DNA of 28,281 bases from Amphimedon queenslandica (taxonomy: Eukaryota; Porifera; Demospongiae; Haplosclerida; Niphatidae), in contig NW_003546979.1 of the NCBI RefSeq assembly GCF_000090795.2, positions 12,262 through 40,542 of the forward strand, given 5' to 3'. Shown piece by piece: positions 1-12,027 of this stretch. How positions within the stretch are numbered: position 1 is the first letter of the stretch; each line of letters starts with the position of its first letter. The notes below the pieces were generated by a model. It saw only the letters and a program-made list of their open reading frames with translations. It did no database searches and was not told the DNA's origin. The position numbers and the translations under genes were made by a program.

Positions 1-2430
1 AAGAGAGAGAGGGAGGTGTATAATGAGGCAGTAAAGATGTACTTGTACTAGGTTCATGTAAATGTTGAGACCAATAATTTCTCAAGGAAGTTTACATAAC
101 ATTATAGACATAGCCCTTATGTCAATAATCAGTTTTTGTCACCACAGATAAAAGCTACATGTACATGTGCTGACAGTGCTTTTACCACAAGCAAACAAGG
201 TGTGAGCATGCATGTACACTCATGCAAAAGGCTACATAGTAATTAAGGGATGGCCAATACTAAGAGAAAGAAATTTGTGTAAATGTACATTACAATAATT
301 AAAAATACATGGAAATGTGAACTCACCTCTTTAAACTTTGCTTTTCATTTCAATATTAAAATATTGCACCCATGCAGCTATTGAAAAAAGGGAGGGAGAC
401 AAAGAAGACTCTATGAGTCATGTTAAAAGTATTGTGTATCTTACAGGAACAATCTGGAGAAAGAGGGGGATGGATGGAGAAGAAAGGAAGGGGGGGAAAG
501 AGAGAGAGAGAGAGAGAGGGAGGGAGGGAACCATTCACTTCCATTGAAAGCACAATAGGTTGGACATTACCAGGTAGAGTGAACAAAGGATAGCCTTGGG
601 AGTCCTCCTCTGGAACAGTAGCTGAATGGTGAGAGTTTGGTTTGTGGTCCAATGAATGAGCATTTGTACTTGAATGGGGTCTCATTAACAGATCTTGGTT
701 TCTGGTGTGGCTGGTTCTTATGATATTCTATAGTAGAACATTACCAGATAACCTTTCATACCACAAGTGACAGTCAAAATTTTTAAACAATCATGGGTAG
801 CATTATTAGTCAATTGTAGTAATTTGCATTTTTTCGTACAAAAATTTTTGATTTCAACAAAATTTAAGTGGGAAATATTTGTCTTTTCAAAGTGTACAAA
901 AATTTTTACAGTATGAAAATTTAGCTTCTGTTACATATACCTTGTCCTTTACCTAATGGTAGCAAGGCCACTATGCTAATATTTATAGTTCTTGAGATAT
1001 GAGCTCTTGACCTGGCTGTTTCCCCGACATTACTAGTATTCGGATAGTACTGGAGACGGAGCAAATGACCAATTTACGGATAATAAACGGAAACATTAAA
1101 TGGCTGCTTTTGTCATATGGTGGACCATTTTATTTTATAACTCAGTAGTGAAGCAACTGATTGAAGTACAGCAAGCACCAGTGGATAGAGCAAGGTTAGA
1201 GCTGCAAGAAGATACCTACTTATCAGGCCGTACCTTAGTCTTTCTTTGATTTAAGGTCACAAGTTTTGGTTACTCCAAAATTTTCATTTGAAAAATTTGT
1301 CATTTTAAGGCCATACAAAAATATCTCCGCATTGAAAAAAGGAAAATTACAGTAATACATATAATACCACATTCAATTGCTTTGATGCCTTTTGTGAGCA
1401 GGATTGTAAAGATATGCATCATCAAAGACAAAAGATAGTACACAGAATAAATGAATGACAGACAACTTAGTCCTCACCTACGCAAAGCTCAGTGAGGTCA
1501 AAAAAATTATAAAAATGAAAACTGATAATTATCTCAGAGCCATTTTCGATAAATGCCATGAGTTATCGATTGCAGCAACTTTAAAAATATATAAAAAATC
1601 TAATTTAATTGGAAGCAGCTCAAACTTTATACAGAACGTAAGATGTATCAGAAAATTTTAATAATAAAATATTGTATCGCCGGCATATTCTCTCCGAGTT
1701 TAATTTCGTTCTTTCCATTCTCATTCCTTGTGGAACAAACATTTTCAAACAAAAAGGGCATTTCCTCAATGCCACGTGTGCAAAATGGCTACTCAGAACA
1801 AAATTAAAACAAATAAAAATTTCTAATCCTGCTTAGAATGAACATTTTCCAGACAAAATATACCCGCTATATTTAGTATTCACTCTGAGCCACTTACAAT
1901 AAAATTAAATAAATATAATGACAAACTTTTATAGTTTTAAACTAGTGTTGATTTTTAATTTAACCAGACCCCTTTCCACATCGCTATCTTCATGATGCAA
2001 TAAAATGACTTACAATGTGGTCAAATAATCGTATTGAAACTGGATCAATACTCCCGATATCAACCATTAGCAGATTGAATATATTTTGGCAAGTATCACC
2101 CACCACTAGTTATGGTAAAACGTACCATTACACAGACAACAGTACAAAATGAAGCTTTGCATACAAAAACATCTATTAATCTGGCACTTGCATAGCTGTT
2201 CTAGCAAGTACTAACTCTAAATAGTCTCGCCCCACCCTTCACAACTTATTTCTAAATAACTACAAAACTAACCATTCTATTCAATAGATCTTTACTTCAA
2301 GTTTCAGCAAGCAATATACCGCATTAAACCTGCAACTATCGATCAATCATGTTACATGATGTTAGTCATATTATCCAAATCAGAAGATATAGAAGCAAAG
2401 ATATTACCTTCTCCCATTCCACTCTTAGTA
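1..2430. other. Intergenic stretch, no gene recognised
   Basis: I see no reading frame with recognisable protein content on either strand. The stretch is AT-rich with short purine tracts at its left end, two direct copies of a GTACAAAAATTTTT-type word about 57 bp apart near 836 and 894, and scattered TACATGTA palindromes. The words around 990-1006 resemble, on the opposite strand, a segment near 11920, so part of this may be old dispersed repeat. Upstream control sequence of the astacin gene at 2684 would lie in the right-hand part. Confidence 0.5.
487..530. repeat. Purine (GA)n low-complexity tract
   Basis: A G-run is followed by about ten GA dinucleotides and then GGGA repeats. This is a simple sequence tract; reading frames crossing it on either strand are compositional artefacts. 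Confidence 0.9.
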
Positions 2431-2440
2431 ACTAAGACTC

Positions 2441-2460
2441 CAAAATGGCGACAATGGCGG
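2441..2460 (+). promoter_or_regulatory. Two ATGGCG words (YY1-like), possible promoter element
   Basis: The sequence CAAAATGGCGACAATGGCGG holds two ATGGCG words, the first in the context AAAATGGCGAC. This resembles the metazoan YY1 site (AAnATGGCGGC), which is often near transcription starts. It lies about 220 bp upstream of the proposed astacin start codon at 2684, a plausible promoter distance. The assignment rests on motif and position only. Confidence 0.3.
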
Positions 2461-2683
2461 TTGAAAAATTTTACTTTATTTACGGCATCACAATGAATAT
2501 ACTAAAAATTCTATGAATGTACTTAGTGCTAACTGGTCTATGAAAAGAAATGTTTAGAGCCTCAAAGCTGATAGATATGCTCAAGTAGAGTACTCTTAAC
2601 TCCCTAGGAGGAGTAATCGAACCTTCACTGGACTATTACTGCTTTATCTGGAGGACTCATTGATCTTGCGGGGACATCACAAC

Positions 2684-4512
2684 ATGACCCTAAATGTAGC
2701 CGCGATCATAGTACTTACCTCATTCCTTCTACCAGCCTTGCCTAAGAGTCTCGGACCAGCCATACGTAAGAGAGGGAATGTTCATGAACAAGGTAGCTAT
2801 AGTGGTAACTGTACTCATAATTTAATGTAAAGCTGAACCACTACCCGCCAGCATTATGTCTAGAAAGTAGAATTAATCATGATTTTGAAGGTGGGACATC
2901 CATGCACTGTTGCCAGTACCTTTGATTGTTGTACAACAAGTCTCTTGTGACACAAATCATAGTTTAGAAATAGTTTTTGTTATTATTGGTGAGGAGGGAG
3001 ACCTCTTTGAAGGTGACATTAAGTTTGGACTAAACTATGATAGGAACAAACGTTTTGTTTTGCAAAACTTGCCCATTGCAATTGCCAAACAGCCTGCTCT
3101 GAATCCATCAATATATAGTGGCACATTGTGGCCTAATGGCACAGTTTACTTTAAGTTCGATGAAAATATAAGTAAGCTATGACTGTAATAATATTTACTT
3201 TCATTATGATAATAATAAATTAGGCTTTGAGAATAGTCAAACCTTTTTGACAGCTATTGGAATATGGGAGCAACACACATGCCTTAAATTTCAACAAGGA
3301 GATGAAAATACCACGGCATACTTGCTGCTAACAGATACAGATGGGTAAGTTTGCTACAAAATTTTTAAAATTTATCTGTGCTATTGCATTAATAGATGCT
3401 CCAGTTATATTGGTAGAGTCAGAATCATACAAGAAGTGTCAATTTCATTGTCATGTCAAGATGTGGGACATGCCATTCATGAACTGGGACATGCTATTGG
3501 TCTTTGGCACGAACATACTCGTTTGGATTGTTAGGAATATATCAAAATTAATTGGAAGAACCTTCCGGAAAATGCAAAAGGAAATTTTCAAAAATATAGT
3601 CATCTAAACACAGCTGATGTACATGTACAGTATAATTTTGAAAGTGTTATGCATTATCCTGAGACGGCCTTTGCTATTGATGTGAGTAAGCATACAATCG
3701 AAGTAATCTACGAACCATTCCCATCTTGCATTAAAGAATTGGGGCAAAGGCATAGGCTGAGTTTTAAAGACAAAGTCAAGGTAAATCTGCTATATGGTTG
3801 TGAAGGTGAGACGAATAATAATTGAGGTGGCATTTTATATTTAATAATTTAATTATACAGTTCAATTTGATGATGATCCCTGTCCTCTTCCCATAAAAGT
3901 TGTTACTAACACTACAGAGTCAGGCTATTTTCTCACTGCAGACGTTTCTCCTACTATAGAGTCAGGCTATTCTCTCACTGCAGACGTTTTTCCCACTATA
4001 GAGTCGGGCAATTCTCTCACTGCAGACGTTTTCTCCTACTATAGAGTCGGGCTATTCTCTCACTTTTGACATTTCTCCCACTATAGAGTCAGGCCATACT
4101 TTCACTTTTGACGTTTCTCCTACTATAGAGTCGGGCCATTCTCTCACTTTTGACGTTTCTCCCACTATAGAGTCGGACCATGCACTTTTGACGTTTCTCC
4201 CACTATAGAGTCGGGCCATTCTCTCACTTTTGACATTTCTCTCACTATAGAGTTGGGCTATTCTCTCACTTTTGACGTTTCTCCCACTATAGAGTCAGGC
4301 TATTCTCTCACTTTTGACATTTCTTCCACTATAGAGTCGGGCCATTCTCTCACTTTTGACATTTCTCCTACTATAGAGTTGGGCTATTCTCCCACAACTA
4401 GTCAGTTTGAATTATTTATTTTCTATTTATTTGATTTTGTTTTGTAATATCAATAGAGAGTGGAACTCAAGCAGCTGTCATAGCTTCTTCAATGATTGTA
4501 ATATTATGGTAA
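2684..4512 (+). pseudogene. Astacin-family zinc metalloprotease gene, six exons, disrupted
   Basis: Proposed exons: 2684-2792 (alternative donor after 2765, same phase), 2917-3171, 3224-3344, 3396-3805, 3861-4400 and 4457-4512. All junctions are GT-AG and phase-consistent; the last four introns are 51-56 bp. Exon 1 begins with Met and a hydrophobic signal-peptide core (ending near LPALPKSLG). Exon 2 carries the propeptide motif FEGD (3006-3017), the astacin aspartate switch that blocks the zinc, and the start of the mature domain (LWPNGTVYF). Exon 3 has the WEQHTCLKF signature. Exon 4 has the zinc motif HELGHAIGLWHEH (3478-3516), the Met-turn SVMHY (about 3643-3657) and a C-terminal LGQRHRLS...YGC. 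Exon 5 is a 14-residue repeat stalk; exon 6 encodes SGTQ plus a hydrophobic tail ending at 4512, like a membrane or GPI-anchor tail. Damage: TAG at 3532-3534 right after the zinc motif, and a +1 and a -4 indel in the repeat. It would have been a secreted or surface endopeptidase. Family assignment is firm; whether an intact allele exists is unknown. Confidence 0.85.
3911..4400 (+). repeat. 42-bp coding minisatellite (14-residue repeat), 12 units
   Basis: Units start at 3911, 3953, 3995, 4038, 4080, 4122, 4164, 4202, 4244, 4286, 4328 and 4370 (last partial). Ten of the eleven complete units match the form T-[IT]-E-[SL]-[GD]-Y/H-S-L-T-x-D-[VI]-S-P when read in their own frame. The first three units read SLTADV; later ones read SLTFDV/I, so two sub-families have been amplified separately. 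Unit 3 is 43 bp (extra T near 4030) and unit 7 is 38 bp (4 bp lost near 4178). The two changes sum to -3, so the frame is recovered downstream, but a TGA at 4067-4069 falls between them. It forms the Ser/Thr-rich stalk of the astacin gene. Confidence 0.95.
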
Positions 4513-4597
4513 TCTATTTATATGTTGTTGTATTTTATTTATTGATTTATTCTTTATAATAGCATCTTGGTGTCAATCATCATGTACAAGATATAAA

Positions 4598-4603
4598 AAT
4601 AAA
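4598..4603 (+). terminator. Poly(A) signal AATAAA after astacin gene
   Basis: A canonical AATAAA lies 86 bp beyond the proposed stop codon of the astacin gene (4510-4512), followed by a T-rich region. This fits a short 3' UTR. AATAAA is common by chance in such AT-rich DNA. Confidence 0.4.
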
Positions 4604-5363
4604 CTTAAAATAATCACCATTTACAAATATATACATTTTGCCATGTTGTGTTTTTCTAGTCCTAATCTTTTTTCTTGCCATCTTTTCTTACTAGTTCTCT
4701 TTTCTTCTTTTTTTCTTAACATTCTTACTATCAATTACTAAAAAATGTCAACAATGTAGCAGAAAAAATTGGGGAGAGAGAAAGATAGATAAGGGAGGAG
4801 GAAAGAAAAGAAAAATAACGTTGATTTGCACAATAATTCTTTAAGTATTATGACTTTGTACAGAGATTAATGACTTGTAATATAAAGAGAGACGATAATA
4901 CATTTGGTGAAACAGAAGTTGACTCATTCTATAGGCCTCAAGACACTAGGCAACATGTTGCAGGCAACTCTGTGGTTACTGTGATCTTGTAAGCAACATG
5001 TTGCCTAGTGTATGGAGGCCTTAAATCAGACTAAATTAAATATAGATTATTTTAATCTACTCAAACTGCTTAAGATTAGGTAATTAGCTGCTGAACACTG
5101 TAATTATGTAAACACGAGGTTAATTGTCATAGCAACAATCAATTTGTTTTCATGGTATTTCATTGAACTTCTTTATTAGTTTTTATCACTGCCAATATTA
5201 GCAGCCACGAATATAACCCAACCTACAGTATGAGCCATGAACCAAAATTTTGGGGGAACCATGTTAGTCTGTTACCATGACATTTGTGATGACAGATGAC
5301 AATAATCTCTGTTGTGTGTCTTTTTGCTTGATATTAATTTAAGTACATGCATGGCTGTATGTA
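4604..5363. other. Intergenic, no gene seen
   Basis: AT-rich sequence with pyrimidine tracts (4660-4730) and a purine tract (4770-4810). The only clear structure is the hairpin at 4934-5020, listed separately. No convincing reading frame. Confidence 0.5.
4934..5020. repeat. Imperfect inverted repeat (28-bp arms)
   Basis: The left arm at 4934-4961 and right arm at 4993-5020 pair at about 25 of 28 positions around a 31-bp loop. Each arm contains the self-palindromic core GCAACATGTTGC next to ACACTAGG. It could be a remnant of a small inverted-repeat element or a structured RNA; nothing else in the window shares the arm. Confidence 0.8.
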
Positions 5364-5367
5364 AATA

Positions 5368-5747
5368 GAGGATATGCGTGCTAAGTATATTCATAGCTTT
5401 TTAGTACCATATATCCAACCTACACAGTAAATTGGCCACCATGTTGGACGTCAAGTTTATTAAGAGTTCAATGGGGAAAAACACATTTTTTTGCCTTGCT
5501 ACCTTCTTGAGGCCTTTACGGAAGCTTAAAAAGCATCCTGAGGATCTAATGGGGTCTAGTAGTCACCTGAAAGTATGCTATCAAGTAATACAGAGTGGTT
5601 TTCTGGTACCAAGCCTTTTTCTATCTTTTCTCCATTGCTGCCAATAAAAAGTTGACGTCCAAGGAACTAATTTTTTTCTTGAAAGTTATTATGGTATGCA
5701 ATGAATACATTTATTTTGCAATGATTATACTTAGTACGCATATCCTC
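5368..5747. mobile_element. 380-bp MITE-like element with terminal inverted repeats
   Basis: The left end GAGGATATGCGTGCTAAGTA and the inverted right end (GAGGATATGCGTACTAAGTA) match over about 30 bp with few differences. A further inverted match (TTGGACGTCAA near 5445 and near 5655) shows that the repeat continues inward with indels. TA flanks both ends (5366-5367, 5748-5749), consistent with a TA target-site duplication of the Tc1/mariner-like type. It has no transposase; the 71-codon frame inside is not protein-like. Non-autonomous element is inference from structure. Confidence 0.75.
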
Positions 5748-5934
5748 TATTAAAATGGTGGGTTTTATTATAAACATGGTATGTATGATAGTAGTCTAGG
5801 TACATGCATATACTATTGGAAATGAAAATGTAGATGTACATGTACACATATTAAAAATAATAAAACATTAATGAAGGAGGTAATAGACTGAGCGAGGGAT
5901 AAGGAATAAGAAGGTGCATGGTACAAATTAGGAC

Positions 5935-6350
5935 TTGGTCCATGAACCTCTGAAAAGACTGTGCCGCATTACATAATCAAAATGGCATTCTGATGAATTT
6001 GAACAACCCAAATGGAGTGGTGATGGCAGTCTTCGGTATATCAGCAGGTTCAACTAGGACCTGATGATAAGCACGTACCAAGTCTAGCTTACAGAATATC
6101 GTTTTCCTATAAAAAGAAGCAGAGAAGTCGTGGATATGTGGGATTGGATAACTGTCAGGTACAGTATTGTCATTGAGAGCTCTGTAATCACCGCAAGGAC
6201 GCAAGTCACCTGACTTCTTTGGGACAATGTGAAGCGGGGATGACCAGCAACTAGAAGAGGGGCAAATGATCCCCAGCAGTAAAATGTTTTCAAATTCTTG
6301 CTTAGCTATATTGAGCTTAGCAGGGGGTAATCTTCAAGTTATAGAGTGTG
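5935..6350 (-). pseudogene. Gypsy reverse transcriptase, N-terminal part only
   Basis: Conserved RT blocks in order: [56 protein letters not shown] (motif A, catalytic Asp in LDL) and [18 protein letters not shown] at 5977-5979 replaces the Gly of PFG; beyond it NAAQSFQRFMDQ is still readable to about 5940, after which homology ends. Another stop lies upstream near 6335. The catalytic YxDD box and everything downstream are missing. Confidence 0.85.
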
Positions 6351-6419
6351 TGGGTGGCCCTGTGGTTTGAATGTGGTGAGTTACAGAATGCTTAACTTGC
6401 AGTTGAGGAATGGTCTGTA

Positions 6420-8173
<1,754 letters not shown>

Positions 8174-8979
8174 GGAAATTAATTTTGCTAAGATGAGAAT
8201 AGCACAACATCAAACCCACCTACATCTGTTTTTTTTCTGGGAGTAAATCTAATCAAAAGTAATTAGTGACCCCTTAATCGGCACCTACCTACACTTCACA
8301 GTTTTCACCATGAGCAGTACTCATAAAATAGGTCTTGACAGCTTATAGGAGAGTTACAGTGAAAGACTTAGCTGATGCATTGTCACTGTCGTTTTTTAAC
8401 ATGCTTCTCATATGCAGGGTAAGGTTTTTATTTCCCATTTGCTATACAAAAAATGCAACTATTTTTATAAAAAGGAACATACTACATTGTCAGGAACATT
8501 TCAAATCTGTAATCCATCCATGCCTGAGTGTCTAAATGTATTGACAATTTGTCATGTTGTGCAACAGCTAAACAGTTAAATATAAGGAAAAAATCATGAT
8601 TTTGTCTGATTCTATTAATGACTACTATGCCAAGCAACTACATAAGATCATGTCAAGATCTAGCTTCATTTCATGAAACATCTAACAAGATTATTGGACA
8701 AAATGTTCCAAATTCTTGCAAGATCATTATCTTGTGAGATCTTTTAGGGTCTTGCATGTTTGATATCTTGCATAATCTTTTCTAATAATTATCTAAGTTT
8801 CATTTACAAATGTAGCTATAACAAAAAACTGAGTCAAAGAACTAGCTACAATCTATTAACGCTTATTGTTTGTCTTTATTTGTTTTGTCTGTACACTTCT
8901 GCATACATTTATTCTTTAGCTCCATATTTTGAATTTGAATTGATCTTCTACAAACTTCTGAAGCACACATTCTAGATAG
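8174..8979. other. Intergenic, no gene seen
   Basis: No reading frame with recognisable content. Between 8640 and 8780 the word ATCTTGC and its complement recur, giving several short stem-loops (for example CAAGAT-CATT-ATCTTG near 8727). It separates the Gypsy LTR from the 3' end of the minus-strand BEN gene. Confidence 0.4.
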
Positions 8980-10507
8980 TCAGCAATAAAGCTTTATTAA
9001 CATAGATGTACAGAAATTACCTTCAAGTAATTTCACTTTCTCTGAATCTAAACCAGGTCTGGTGGTCCTCTTGGATGCTTTAGAGCAACAGTTAGCCATT
9101 TCAGCATTGCTGAATATTGCATCCATCAGTGCTAGTGCATATTTTGCTGGATCTGGTGCTGCTGTTTCTAATAGATTGATGCCATTGTCCTATAATTATT
9201 GAATAACATGCTTACTTAAATAAAAAATAATACCGTTACAAATTTAGTGTCAACTTTCTGTTCGCCTTAAACCTAATCTACTCATGTATATATATTTTTT
9301 TAATTTTACTTTAGACTTTTTCAAGAGCTTGTAAATAAAATCTACCTTTCGTTCTTTTTGACAAAGTCTATGCTAAAATTATGCTCTATAATTATAATGT
9401 ATTACTTGTAACATACTTCAATGCTACAAGTACCATTTATAGTAGATCTACCATTGTTGGGAGTCGAAAATGAAGTTAAAAATTCAGCCTCCTAATAAGT
9501 TCATATTAAATAAATATTTTTACATTTTATTACTTCTGGTGTGTTGCTAAGCAGAGTCCCTGGCTGTAACTAAAACTATTTAAAACCATTTTGTAAGTTA
9601 AAAATATAATTTTACTTGACTTGATTGCTGAGATATGGCAGCTCCTTTAAAAATAAAAATCAGCACAGCAAAATGATCTATATAATACCTATTAAACTAT
9701 CTACAATCAATTCCTGTGATGGTGATGGTACTTGATTGTCAAGGGATTGTCCAAACAATTGTTTACCTGTGATAAACAATAAATGGGCATAATAATAATA
9801 ATACTACCAATACATTACAATACATACCGTTACATAATATAAAAATTATGTTCATCTAACTTATTTTGTGTACGCTTAGTCTCTTCATCTCGGTCAGATT
9901 CAGCTTCATTGTCAATCTTTAAAGTTTCTTCTTCTGTATCGGCAGTGGAAATCTTACCTCCTGAAGCGTAAAGAATTAACACAATATTAAAAATCATATA
10001 TTGTAAGAACACAAATAAAAACGTTTTTGAAATATACAACCGGAAGGGTCAAAAGCATTATTAAAATAAACTATAAATAAAAAGTGTTGTTTAAGATTTA
10101 AAAATAATGATTAACGATCATAAAAATGATTATTTAAGTGTTAAGACCCTAACGTTTCATTTCTTGAATTTCTGTTGATTCATCTTCACTGTCTTCTATT
10201 ACATAATCATTTTTGCTTTTTGTGACTGTTTATTTTTTCAAGCAACACTACTATAATAAAAGTGTCATAGGCTTACTTGCTGGTGGTGGCTTTGCTTTTA
10301 AATGAATGTGTAAAATGAATACTGAGATACTAGCAACTTTACTGTGTGTTTCTAAAACAACTTTATATGTTTTGCCTTCAGCTCTCCAAATCACAGAATT
10401 TCCAAGAAAAAGGTCTTTTCTGGTTACCTTTTCACCAAATTCAGTTTCCAAAAACCTTGAGGAAACTACACTTTCCTGTTTAGTGCCATCAGACTTCTTT
10501 AGCTCTA
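8980..10507 (-). CDS. Spliced gene with probable C-terminal BEN domain
   Basis: Minus-strand exons with GT-AG ends and continuous phase: 10507-10277 (starts VELKKSDGTKQE; contains RKDLFLGNSVIWRAEGKTYKV), 10225-10154 (acidic, YVIEDSEDESTEIQ), 9960-9874 (acidic, TADTEEETLKIDNEAESDRD) and 9766 to 9705 or 9689 (KQLFGQSLDNQVPSPSQELI). The last exon, 9189 to 9021 or the TGA at 8980, reads INLLETAAPDPAKYALALMD, then AIFSNAEMANCCSKASKRTT and LDSEKVKLLE. That last exon resembles the DNA- and protein-binding BEN domain of chromatin factors. The layout (N-terminal block, acidic linker, C-terminal BEN) suits a nuclear transcriptional regulator, but that role is inferred. The 9874-9766 and 9705-9189 junctions use weak donors. 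The first coding exon is not identified; it may lie near 10580-10690 or beyond. Confidence 0.55.
8985..8998. terminator. Palindromic AATAAAGCTTTATT, two-way poly(A) signal
   Basis: This 14-bp perfect palindrome supplies AATAAA on both strands. On the minus strand it lies at the end of the BEN gene, only a few codons before the proposed TGA stop, and would serve as its poly(A) signal. A plus-strand role has no supporting gene. Confidence 0.45.
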
Positions 10508-10684
10508 CTGTACACCATACTAAACAGCATCACAAATTTTCCGAGCAAATAATTATGATACATGAAATTGCCAACATACTACCGTCCTTCAGCTCTGCTC
10601 CTTTTAGTTCATCTGTTTCAAGAACTTTTTGGGAATGGTGCCTCTATTCCCAGCAGCATTTGATGACATTACGGCCTAGTGTAC

Positions 10685-11045
10685 GTATAGATTTCCATGA
10701 CACAAAATAGCATATACATATAATATGATATAGAACATAATCTGCTGTAGTAGAAGACCTAAGAACAATACAAAAATAGCTCAAAAAGAACAGAATTGAA
10801 CACTATTCATTCTTTGTACTCTTCAAGTGGAGAGAAACACTGCAGCTGCAAAGATTTAAGCACAAAGGTGTAGATTTCCATGATACAAAATAGCATATAC
10901 AAATAAATGGATATAAAACATACTCTGGGGTAGTAGATGACCAAAGAACAAGACAAAAATAACTCAAAGAGAACAGAATACAGTCTTTGTACCGCTTTGT
11001 ACTCTGGGAGAGAAACTGTGCAGCTGCAAAATTTAAACACATGCT
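10685..11045. repeat. Tandem duplication, 183-bp period
   Basis: Two diverged copies, about 10685-10867 and 10868-11045. Shared blocks include TAGATTTCCATGA (10688 and 10871), ACAAAATAGCATATACA, AGAACAGAAT, and GGAGAGAAAC followed by GCAGCTGCAAA. The left copy lies just upstream of the BEN gene's first identified exon. Both copies are non-coding; the long minus-strand frames here overlap each other in two frames and reflect composition. Confidence 0.85.
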
Positions 11046-11130
11046 GCTGATTGCTGCATGCACATATATGCGCATGCACAAAAAGAACACTCACGTGATG
11101 CTATTGAATAATCACATGATGCACTTGCTT

Positions 11131-11219
11131 GCAATAACAACTGCCTGTAGATAAGTTATGCAATATCATAACAACTACAATTGCATGCAGATAAGTCACG
11201 CAATATCATAACAATTACA
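11131..11219. repeat. Short tandem repeat, ~40-bp unit, 2.5 copies
   Basis: GCAATATCATAACAA starts at 11160 and 11200 and a partial unit (GCAATAACAACTGCCTG) at 11131. Between them GCAGATAAGTCAC / GTAGATAAGTTAT is repeated. The first unit has lost about 11 bp. Confidence 0.8.
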
Positions 11220-11276
11220 TATACAATTAATGTAATACAGATATTATCATTCCTATACTTGTATGTGTCTGAAAAC

Positions 11277-11813
11277 ATGGCTGAAAAAAAACCAGGCTAA
11301 GAAAACCAGGTTCTACTGTTCCGAGAACTACAAAGTGGAGAAAGCATAAGAAAGGGGAGCATCATAGTGCTGTTTCTAATGTTGATGATCATGGAAGAGA
11401 TTCTGCACCTACTTATAACAAATGTCATGCATATAACAAGGATGCATTTGCACATGTTCCACGACAGACTAAATGGTTCTGGAAGAAGACAAGAGAAGCA
11501 ACAAACAGGTTTATTTCGTTATACGACACATATAGATAGTAAGCAAGTTCCAAACAGGTTTAGAGAATGATGATGAATCACATACAGTTGAGGATGAAAG
11601 CTTCACAGCAGAATTGAGTGATGTTTATACAACTGAGACCAAAACAACGAACAGCTCTTTATCAGGTAGCTATATTATGCAGCTATTATCAGTAATAAAT
11701 AATGCATGATACAAGGTTATAAATAGATCATAGCTTTTGGAGTGATGAAGATAGGTTTGATGTGCAATACATTGCACAAGAAGCTGATGATAGCTGTGAA
11801 CAGGAAATTGCAA
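11277..11813 (+). pseudogene. Unassigned acidic exon series (possible broken gene)
   Basis: Three exon-like pieces. The first starts at ATGGCTGAA (11277), runs into an A8 tract that breaks the frame, then reads a basic segment (VPRTTKWRKHKKGEHH ... RQTKWFWKKTREATNRF). The second, about 11560-11665, is acidic (LENDDESHTVEDESF ... TTNSSLS) with donor at 11666. The third, 11727-11813, reads HSFWSDEDRFDVQYIAQEAD and ends at a strong GTGAGT donor. Junction 2-3 (intron 61 bp) is phase-consistent; junction 1-2 is not solved. I recognise no family. It could be the N-terminal region of a transposon protein, given the surroundings, or a small host gene. Confidence 0.3.
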
Positions 11814-12027
11814 GTGAGTCTTACTGATCCAATTAAGCTGCATCTGAACCTCTAGTGATGTCACGTTTACCACACCCACCAACAGGAAATAACAAAAGTG
11901 ACCATTTTCGAAGGCTCATATCTCAGTGAAATTTTTTTAGACAGCAGGAGTTGAATGCATAATTATTATGTTCAGGCAGTCATATGAAGCCAATAAAAGA
12001 AATTCACCAAAAATACACTGGACTTAC

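Noticed and set aside
356-685. 109-codon frame over the GA tract
   Set aside because: Ser/Leu/Pro repeats come from the (GA)n tract; no other protein-like content.
2610-2650. T-loop-like GGTTCGATT on the minus strand, suggesting a tRNA
   Set aside because: The flanking bases do not pair into a T stem and no cloverleaf can be drawn.
10803-11094. Two overlapping ~95-codon minus-strand frames
   Set aside because: They lie in the non-coding 183-bp tandem duplication and overlap each other in different frames, so neither shows coding evidence.
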